A stretch of DNA of 15,903 nt from Dunaliella salina (Eukaryota; Chlorophyta; Chlorophyceae; Chlamydomonadales; Dunaliellaceae). Where the stretch lies: the NCBI GenBank assembly GCA_002284615.2, contig MU069451.1:256359-272261 (forward strand), read 5' to 3'. Numbering within the stretch: position 1 is the stretch's first letter; each line of letters begins with the position of its first letter. The notes under the pieces were generated by a model. That model did no database searches, had not been told where the DNA came from, and saw only the letters and a list, made by a program, of their open reading frames with translations. The translations under genes and the position numbers were made by a program. Of the stretch, positions 9,226-15,903 are shown one piece after another.

Positions 9226-10010
9226 GGGTAAAAAGTAAAAGCCTACGCTGGACATATCCAGCGTGCATTAAGGAAAGATCCCACAGTCAGCGCTGTCACT
9301 GATCATGAGTCTCACCCATATCTAAACTAGGAAAAAATTAAACTAGTGGGATCCAAAGGGTTGTTGGCCATCCGTCCAGGCGCGTGCCTCACCCTCCTGT
9401 AACCAGCCCGTCCGGTAGCCGCCAACTCCGGTTCTGTGTTGCCAGAGTTGCTGAAACGGATGGCATGTTTAGTGCTGTCAATTTTTGTTAGAGATTTGAC
9501 TGCATGGAAGTGGAGTTTGGTAGCAATTTTTTGAGCCTTTTCTTTGGTTAAGCTTAGGTTGCAAAGAGGTTCAATCGTATAAGGATTTTAGATAGTCCCA
9601 GCAACTCCAATGAGGATAGTGTGAAGTGTGACTCTGTTATTACGGTGTGAGCCTTTAAGTGTTTTTATACGCAAGTTCTCAATGGTGTGTCTATGCTGAT
9701 TTTTTGTGGTTAAGAGTGTTTGTTCAGGGTAAGTATCTGAGCAGAATTTCTTTATAAGGCAAATGATAGGCCAGTACTGGGCAATATAGTCCCCTCTGGG
9801 TTGATCAAGGAAGGATTTTAGGTAGGTGGAATACACCCAATGATTGCTGCATGTACTCTCTTTTGGATGTATTCCTCATTAAACACCATGCCAATCATTG
9901 CCTTAGTAGGTGAATTACGTCCACAAGAAACCATGAAAATCGGAGCACTCCAGATCACTCTCCTGGCCGCAGACCACCCAAGAATGGCTCACGACTTCAT
10001 CCTGGAACAA
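9226..10010 (-). mobile_element. Non-LTR retrotransposon (LINE) 3' remnant, copy A
   Basis: Read on the minus strand: coding remnants, then a 3' UTR, a stem-loop ACGCTGGA-TATG-TCCAGCGT (9245-9264), AGGC, and a T/A tail TTTTACTTTTTACCC (ending 9226). The same 3' end, in opposite orientation, closes copy B near 12190. The 5' part of the element is missing (5' truncation is normal for LINEs). The exact 5' limit and target-site duplication are not determined. Confidence 0.75.
9345..10010 (-). pseudogene. LINE ORF2 C-terminal remnant (copy A)
   Basis: From high to low coordinates the minus strand reads SAPIFMVSCGRNSP...AMIGMVFNEEYIQKRVHAAIIG, then after a frame change YLKSFLDQPRGDYIAQYWP, then HTILIGVAGTI, a stop (9588-9590), NPYTIEPLCNLSLTKEKAQ, a KLH-HAVKSLTKI block, and finally GRMANNPLDP. 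The block V-IGVAGTI followed by a leucine-rich helix resembles the region after the reverse transcriptase domain of many LINE ORF2 proteins (family knowledge). Relative to copy B there is a 4-nt insertion just before HTIL. It cannot make a functional protein. Confidence 0.65.
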
Positions 10011-10429
10011 TTTTCCGCTTTCAATCCTTTATAATTCTAAAATACTAACCCAATTTTGTGTATTGTAAAATTAGGGGAGTCAGAAACTGCTTTTGGGCAG
10101 GCTCGGTCAGAATTTCTTGAAGGAAAATTGCCGGAATTCACAACAATCACTGGGTCTTTCCACTCCATTGTTTTGCCAGTGATCTTTTTTTCTCACAAGG
10201 GCTCCAAATTACTGAAATTACCCAAACTGGTGTGGCAGTTGCTGTCGGATCAAGCCAAAGCGGTGCATGTATTTCTCAGACTTTTGACTCTTTGTGGTTG
10301 CTTCCCTTCAATTTTTCCTTGTTGCACAAACAGACCCTCCTTTTCAAATCATCTCCTCTCTTTATGCCTTGGTTTTTGCCTCTGTGTGGTGAAATATGTC
10401 AGCACCAGGCCTGCCAGAAAGTGGCTGCT

Positions 10430-12066
10430 GGTCCTGTCTTTAAATCTGTCAGCCTTGGAAAACCATTTTGATTTGTTTTGTTACACTACCAGCTGGCTCT
10501 TCTGGAATTCTCTTCTGAGCATAAACAATGACCTCTTGAGCAGCGTCGTACAAGCAGACATATGTTTTGCTGAAAGGAAAGGCAGATGGACTTACCAGGT
10601 TATTAAAGGATTAGTCTTGAATGACATGCCCAATGCTCATTACTTTGCGGATCTCCCCTCTGGAGCCAAGATTAACATGGATGACTTGGAGGGTGTTCTC
10701 CGTGAGCAAATTATCCGTGAAGACGTATCACACACACTTGGGCATTCCATTAGGAAATATATCTAGCTGGTGGGATGCCAGGAAGAGGAACAAAAAGCCT
10801 CCGTTACCACTCTGCGTGCGACAAAATATGCCCCATAAGTTATTGCGCAGTTTTTTGTGTCTATGACTTTCCAGTCACACTCTCTGGGTGGAAACCCAAC
10901 GGCAGCAAGGGAAGAGGTGCCCTTACGAGGTCAGGATTTGCAAAAAATGCGATTGGCACAGTGTACAAGATGAGAAGCACATTATGCTGGAGTGCTAGGC
11001 TAGGATTTGAAAAAGCGGATTCAAATACAAGATTTAAAAGGATGAGGAAAAAGTTGTCTTCCTGCTTGTTTGATTGGCGAGTTCTAGTTGCAAGGGGAGA
11101 GGCAGACCAGAATCCACATAGACAAAAATCTGGCCTGCATGGCCTTCGAAGCACAGCTCTGGGAGGAGGGAGCAAAAGACACAAGCTGGGGGCACAGCTA
11201 AAACCTCTGAAAGGCAAGCAGGCAGGAGAAACATGCAAGGCAAGCCAATGCAATGGACTGCTGCCAGGCAAACACAAGGACTGAGGCGCACTGACTGAAA
11301 CAGCAGGCATGAGAAAACGAGTCTTTTCCCGGCTTCATCCACAGGGGCAACAGTCACCCAGGTTGACAAGCAAGGGCCGAGAGCAAAACCAAGCTCTAAC
11401 AGGTCTGCGAATGCCCCTAGAAAGAAAAATATGGTGTCGTCATTGCGCGAGCAGCAAAAAGGTCAGGTAACAAATCAACACAAGCATGCCAAGGAGAGCC
11501 TCTGCACAAAACTCTCCACAGCAGATACTGCAATAACAGAGTCGCACACCATCCTAATTGGAGTTGCTGGAACTATCTTCAATCTCTACACTATTGATTA
11601 TCTCTGCAAGTTTGGCATAAACCAAAGAAAAAGCAGACAAAACTGCACAAGAACTCCAGAGACGGATCCACTATCACGCTGTAAAGACCCTCGCAAAACT
11701 TAACAACACAAAGAATGCCATCCACTTTGGTAACTCAAGCAATGGTTCTTTTTGTGGGGGGGACAGACAGATTAGTTTTTGCTTGCCCATAGGCCGCATG
11801 CATTAAGGAAAGAGCCTTCCACTGACTCCCAACGACAGGATGAATCCCAAGAAGGTAGCCAATTCCGCCCTGGCCAAACAAAGACTCCATCCAGAACTTC
11901 CTCCTTGCCAAATTCCTTCCTCACCTTATGACCAGGGTGCCTAACATGAGGCCGGTTGAGCTACCGTGGTAACTCCTGTGGGGGGGGGCTGCTGGATCGA
12001 TTGCTGGCAGGAGAAGGAGGAGCGCAGCTGGACGGATGGCTGACAATCTGCCGGACCCACAGCAGT
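10430..12066 (+). pseudogene. LINE ORF2 C-terminal remnant (copy B) with C-x2-C/H-x4-C motif
   Basis: Successive blocks, with frame changes between them: QADICFAERKGRWTYQV...KINMDDLEGVLREQIIRED (about 10550-10725); SHTLWVETQR...KRCPYEVRICKKCDWHS...DEKHIMLEC (10873-10995, then TAG); ITESHTILIGVAGTIFNLYTI (from about 11533); after a one-base shift near 11630, KADKTAQELQRRIHYHAVK and LAKLNNTKNAIHFGNSS; then GRMADNLPDP. Cys codons at 10939, 10948 and 10993 and His at 10978 form the zinc-knuckle-like motif known downstream of the reverse transcriptase domain in LINE ORF2. The first block lies in an unbroken frame of 236 codons (10056-10766), the longest in this part of the window; its first half matches nothing I recognise, and I do not call it a gene. 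Confidence 0.7.
11753..11986. repeat. Possible nested insertion in LINE copy B, bounded by direct repeats
   Basis: TGTGGGGGGG occurs at 11753-11762 and 11977-11986, and GGTAACTC occurs shortly before both. Copy A runs continuously across the matching point, so about 220 bp here looks extra. Inside, GCATGCATTAAGGAAAGAG (11798-11816) resembles the reverse complement of the LINE 3' end (GCGTGCATTAAGGAAAGAT at 9261-9279), so the insert may be an inverted LINE tail fragment. Confidence 0.4.
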
Positions 12067-12388
12067 TTGGCTGCCAAATAGCTTGCTCCCATTGGTGGGG
12101 CACGCTGTTGGTTTCAGCTCTGACTGTTGGGTCTTTCCTCAATGCACGCTGGTTGTGTCCAGCGTAGGCTTCTACTTTTACTTTTCCAGGTCGCATCTCA
12201 CCCGTCTCGAAAACCTCAGTTCTACAGCAAGACAGAGAACTGAGAGATTTTTATTGGGTGTTGAAATAACAATGCAGCATTCAGAGGGAAAAGGGTAGAA
12301 GCTAATGTCCTAGCATTAGCCACCCTATTTTCCTGCATGTTTGAAATGCAGTGCCTGAGGTTCGAGCACTGTTCCAAATTCAGCCTGG

Positions 12389-12460
12389 ACTGGTCTGGTC
12401 ACAGGCCGTGTTTCCGCTCAGCTCCCATGTGGGGATGAAGCGTTGCATCCTTCTTTTACC
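12389..12460 (+). repeat. Diverged 3' end related to the 13341-13748 insert
   Basis: GACTGGTCT-GT-CAGG, TTTCCGCTCAGCT, GGGGATGAAGCG, GCATCCTTCTTTTACC line up in order with GACTCGTCT-GT-CAGG, TTTCTGCTCAGCT, GCGGATATAGCG and GTAATCTTACCTTACC at 13671-13748. Confidence 0.55.
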
Positions 12461-12600
12461 AAGCTGTTCTGAGCCAGTTACTGCACGCATCACACCCACA
12501 GCAGCTCAGTCAACATCGATAATTTAGAGTTAGGGTTCAAACAACTAGGATTGGATCACCAGCGTGCCACGAAGCTTGCTCAACAACTTCATGCCCAACA

Positions 12601-13088
12601 GAAAAGAAAAAGAAAACTACGCGGGCAATGAAAACACTCCCCACATCAATTAAGGAAAAGGGGATACCGAGGGCCAAGGCACCGTGTATCCTCTTCACCA
12701 AGAGAAAACAGAAGAAAGAAGTCAGTGGGGATCAGGTGGGTTACTAGCAGTATCCTGTGCCTTATCTCGTTGAGAGTTGAAAAAGGTTTTTTCAAGAGCG
12801 CGTCTGGTGCCGGCAGCTTTGTAAGCATACAAGACAGAGTGCCCATTTTGTTCAATATGCCCAAAAAGTAGTCACCACATGCCGCGCTATATATTGAAAA
12901 CAAGAACACTCCCCACCGCCAGGTTCTAGAGCCAGGTACTTCTAGTAACCCTCCAGATCCACATTGGCTTTTTCTTCTTCTTTTTTTGTGGTGAAGGGGC
13001 CTCACGGCTCTTTTTTGAGCCAATGTGTCTCCTTTTCCTTAATTGATGTAGGGAGACCTTCTCTGCGTATGTAGTTTTTCTTTTCTTT
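12601..13088. mobile_element. Foldback-type element with about 150-bp terminal inverted repeats (copy 3, most complete)
   Basis: The left arm (12601-12752) includes ACATCAATTAAGGAAAAGG and GTGGGGATCAGGTGGGTTAC. The right arm (12937-13088) includes CCTTTTCCTTAATTGATGT and GTAACCCTCCAGATCCAC, their near reverse complements. The unique centre of about 185 bp contains CCGCGCTATATATTGAAAAC. No coding capacity is visible. It could be a MITE-like derivative of a DNA transposon; the superfamily is not determined. Confidence 0.8.
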
Positions 13089-13325
13089 TTTTCTTTTCTT
13101 CCTTTTCTTTTCTAAAGTGAAAGAGCTTGCAGAAACAAACTACTAGCTTGTTAGTAATGAGACTCATTGTTTTGTTTCTGACATCAGAGATCGATCTCAT
13201 GGATATTTTTTGGGCTGAGGAGGCCGAGCAGCCAAATTATGTGGCTGAAAGTCAAATCTCTATGTAACCTTTAGCTGTTGAAAGAGGCTGTTTACAATTT
13301 ACCTTGGTTGAGGGTTTGGAAGACT

Positions 13326-13340
13326 TTATAGCTTGCCAAG
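13326..13340. repeat. Target-site duplication, left copy
   Basis: TTATAGCTTGCCAAG, identical to 13749-13763. Removing the insert and one copy would join GGAAGAC... directly to ...AGGGGTAGTC. Confidence 0.8.
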
Positions 13341-13748
13341 ACATGAATGCCAGACATCACTTTTAATTCAAGTAAGCGTGGAACTTCGCATGAGCATATG
13401 GATTAGGGCTGTTGCTGCAGTTCCTAAACATTGCAATAGGGTTTTTGGAGTTTCGAGGAAACTGTTTGCCAAACATCATGCAAATCTGCATCTGACCATT
13501 TCTCTCCTAACACTTGGTGTCTGAATATCTGAAGTTTCAAGTCAAACGTATGAGCATTGTTTAAGACTTCTTGTGCCATTTTCTCAGTGCTTACTTGGAG
13601 AACCTCTGCTTTACGTGGTACTATGAGCGCATGTTTCTCAACAGTTGACATTTCTACACACATTTTTTGAAGACTCGTCTAGTTCCAGGTCTATGTTTCT
13701 GCTCAGCTGCCCTCGTAGGCGGATATAGCGATGTAATCTTACCTTACC
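13341..13748 (+). mobile_element. Retroposed insert (5'-truncated LINE or SINE) with 15-bp target-site duplication
   Basis: TTATAGCTTGCCAAG is present exactly at 13326-13340 and 13749-13763, bracketing 408 bp. The insert ends in CTTACCTTACC, a short repeated tail of the kind left by target-primed reverse transcription, which sets its orientation as plus. A diverged match to its last 75 bp is at 12389-12460. A 79-codon minus-strand frame (13424-13663) lies inside but has no known relatives that I can name. Confidence 0.75.
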
Positions 13749-13763
13749 TTATAGCTTGCCAAG
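13749..13763. repeat. Target-site duplication, right copy
   Basis: TTATAGCTTGCCAAG, identical to 13326-13340, directly after the CTTACCTTACC tail. Confidence 0.8.
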
Positions 13764-13949
13764 AGGGGTAGTCCCCCTTGGCTCACACTCTCCGCCGGGA
13801 CCATTCTTTCATTGCTTCTTACCAGAACCTGAACTTGGTCTTGAGACTCGCGTCTTGGGGCAGTGGTCTGTGTCTCTGCTTTTTCCATCCTTGGTTTGTA
13901 GGTGCGCGCGTGTCTTGTGCGCGCCCCTTCTTCTCTCTCTCCCTTTGGA

Positions 13950-14070
13950 CTTGCGCCTGCCGCTCTTTCTCTATCTTTAAGAACTTTAGGAGCTTTCCCT
14001 TCCTCTAGCAGAGGCCCTCTAGGGACATCGCCATGTCCTTGTGCACATGTAACCAAAATTTTTTTTACCA
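13950..14070 (+). repeat. Dispersed SINE/LINE-3'-end-like segment, better copy
   Basis: This matches the intron 2 segment. It contains a small hairpin, GGACAT-CGCC-ATGTCC, then CACATGTAACCAAAA and a T run ending in ACC (14060-14070). A hairpin followed by a simple tail is what LINE and SINE 3' ends often look like. The open minus-strand frame across it is rich in Arg, Lys and Glu and looks like the complement of a CT-rich tract, not a gene. Confidence 0.55.
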
Positions 14071-14074
14071 TTTA

Positions 14075-15903
14075 GGGGCAGTCTAGGCTTCAAGGTATTT
14101 AGGCTGCTCAAGTAGCTCATTCGCGCCCACCAAGCATTCCAAACAAAAACAGGAAGGAAAGAGAAGGCATGTTGTAGCAAAAAAAACTGCATCAATCAAG
14201 TCAAGCACAGGAGCCAAAATTTGGCCATGATAACCTGCTTTTGGATGTCCAGGAGCCCTGGTGGACACCTCACCCCCCCTGAAACTTTGCATTGCTAGCC
14301 GTGCCTAGTGTAAATTTTGAAGGCCCTTTGGTGACATCCTCAGGGATCTTTCCTGAAAGCACGTGGCCTCTGGCCCGCACAGGCCTTTCTTCTTCTTCCC
14401 ACCTGCTCTCTTGGGTGGAAATCCCCCACGAGAATGTTCAGTCGTTCAGTCTAAACAGGGCCTTATCATTCAAGGATCTCCCATTACCTCGTGGAGCAAC
14501 TCAACAGATCCGTGGATTGCCTAGTGGGAGCTACTTAAAACCTGATCTTGACCCCTTTCCTGGTTGGGATGCTGCTGCTGCTCAGCATGCTGGACCTCAT
14601 CAAACCGTCCCACCTGGTGCAGCCAGGTATCCCACTTTGTGCAGGAGGCACTGTTCACAATGATGCATCTTTGTGGAGCAGGTCTGGAAAAATATTCTTA
14701 GAAAGGCTCGCGAGCTCTATGGTGAGACCCATTGAGCCCCCTCTGACATCAATCAAGGGAGAGGAGATACACATATTGGCTCCCACAGCTCAAAAGGCCG
14801 CAGGTCTTCTTCATAAGGAGATGAGATATGAGATGGACATTCTGCCATGTGTCTGATGAAGTTGGTAGAACCTTTATCTCCAATGGGAACGATAACAGAA
14901 TACAGCAACAGGGCGGCTCAGTCATGGAAACTCTGAGCAATAAAATTGGAATCCATGATGACGTCCAAAGAAGCAGGCTCTCCTGGACATCAGCATGAAT
15001 TTCCACGTTCAGATGGCAGAGGTAACCTTTCTAGCATGCATCACTGAGAATACGGAGTCTTGAGTCTCCTTAATCACAGGTCCTGAGAGCTTCAGAGGAA
15101 GCAGGTTCGTAGCTCCTGGCCAGGAACTTCCCTAGACGGAGGGCTTGTTCTCCTTATTGGAAACATGCCTTGACAAACTCAACAACACATCACCGCAAAG
15201 GACAAAGGTCGCACGCTGTTGCAACAATTTTTAAAGCACACTCTAGCATCAAAGAATAGCTTTCAGTAACAGGTCACCAATTTGTTTTGGCCAGCATTTA
15301 GTCTCACCACCCTGCATGAGATCATCTCCGCTACTCCATCCTTGAAACAAAGAATACCCCTTCTCTTTCCATTGTTTACAACAGCAATCCACCAGATGTA
15401 ATCGCTGAGACCCCCAATCACTTTTTGCATGGACTAAATGGACCAAATGGACCATGCTATCTGCACTGCCCTTAGGCTGTAGGGCCCATCAGCACACAGC
15501 GGGCAGGTGACCCTTCAGCCCCCTGCAATGCAAAGATGAGTGCCTCCAAAGTGTAATCTCCTGCAAGGCTTAAGGAGGAAACTGAAAAGGTTGCTCCAAT
15601 TACACATCTTGTCTTCACGGTTGGCGAACATGAACAAAGTCGTCTTTAATGTACATGGTAAATGTAAATTTTGGTACAAGAAATCACTTGCTGCATCTTT
15701 GAGACATTGCTTGCAGGTTAAATCCAGAATGCAATTCCCTGTCTCAGCATGGGCTTGGTAAGGCTCTTACAACATACATGTAGGACTGTAATGCACGAGG
15801 TGATGCATACAGATGCACAACACATGCCTCAGAATGCCGTGAGTGAGGGCGCATTTCAAAGCTTGATTGTTTGGGCCCAATGCAAACCCAAGATTTCACA
15901 CAC
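14075..15903. other. Right-hand stretch; no gene recognised
   Basis: Several open frames of 60 to 125 codons occur on both strands but none shows a domain I can name, and none extends across splice-like junctions into a coherent protein. A short segment at 14746-14785 (ACATCAATCAAGGGAGAGG...ATTGGCTC) resembles the inner part of the foldback arm and may be a fragment of that family. From about 15000 to the end I see nothing beyond ordinary noncoding sequence. Confidence 0.45.

Larger units (their letters stand above)
10430..12190 (+). mobile_element. Non-LTR retrotransposon (LINE) 3' part, copy B
   Basis: Plus-strand counterpart of copy A, longer at its 5' side. It runs from ORF2 C-terminal coding remnants (see pseudogene entry) through the GRMADNLPDP block (about 12030) to a 3' UTR and a stem-loop ACGCTGG-TTGTGT-CCAGCGT (12146-12165), AGGC and a TTTTAC tail. 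It appears interrupted at about 11763-11976. Copies A and B are head to head, tails outward. Confidence 0.75.

Noticed and set aside
10056..10766. A 236-codon open frame, the longest uninterrupted one here, as an intact gene.
   Set aside because: Only its last third resembles LINE ORF2; the following blocks continue in other frames, and the first half shows no family. It fits a decayed element better.
12525..12536. TTAGGGTT as telomere-like sequence.
   Set aside because: A single occurrence within ordinary sequence is expected by chance.
12646..13023. A 125-codon minus-strand frame that resembles frames at 62-277 and 6016-6201.
   Set aside because: The similarity comes from shared foldback repeats; the frames are broken differently in each copy and show no transposase motif.
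13739..14071. A 110-codon minus-strand frame rich in Arg, Lys and Glu.
   Set aside because: It is the complement of CT-rich dispersed repeat sequence, and its composition follows from that.
14590..14920. Possible reverse transcriptase remnant: IPLCAGGTVHNDASLW, and about 80 codons later FISNGND...KIGIHDDVQ.
   Set aside because: The order and spacing loosely recall the RT active-site box and a later LINE block, but the two Asp residues are absent and frame changes are needed. Too weak to annotate.

Overview
The window is nuclear DNA of a eukaryote. Its one convincing gene is cut by nine spliceosomal introns, and the rest is dominated by decayed transposable elements and short tandem repeats. 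Seven of the nine acceptors read TGCAG, one intron appears to be GC-AG, and the encoded reductase has the look of green-lineage (algal or streptophyte) relatives. That lineage placement is inference; nothing here fixes the species. There is no bacterial-type operon, RNA gene or CRISPR array.

Gene (1257-7328, +): ten exons, all consistent in phase, join into a 273-residue classical short-chain dehydrogenase/reductase (SDR). It has the TGASRGLG cofactor loop, a VCNAG variant of NNAG, and the full N-S-Y-K catalytic tetrad at N143, S171, Y184 and K188. Arg32 and Arg54 favour NADP(H). The substrate is not predictable. The introns hold a six-unit 35-bp tandem array (intron 5), a 116-bp duplication (intron 7), two further minisatellites (introns 8 and 9), a 14-bp array (intron 9) and a whole foldback element (intron 8) that ends about 20 bp before exon 9.

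Dispersed repeats: a foldback (long terminal inverted repeat) family is present three times, at 1-235 (cut by the window edge), 5814-6196 and 12601-13088. A short segment shared by intron 2 and 13950-14057 looks like the 3' end of a SINE or LINE. 

LINE region (9226-12190): two decayed non-LTR retrotransposon copies lie head to head. Copy A is on the minus strand and copy B on the plus strand. Both keep the ITESHTILIGVAGTI block of the ORF2 C terminus and a 3' stem-loop, ACGCTGG...CCAGCGT. Copy B also keeps the C-x2-C...H-x4-C motif typical of LINE ORF2 proteins. Frameshifts, stops and an apparent 220-bp interruption show that they are dead. Further right, a 408-bp retroposed insert (13341-13748) is flanked by a perfect 15-bp target-site duplication.

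The stretches 240-1256, 7830-9220 and 14075-15903 hold no gene that I can recognise.
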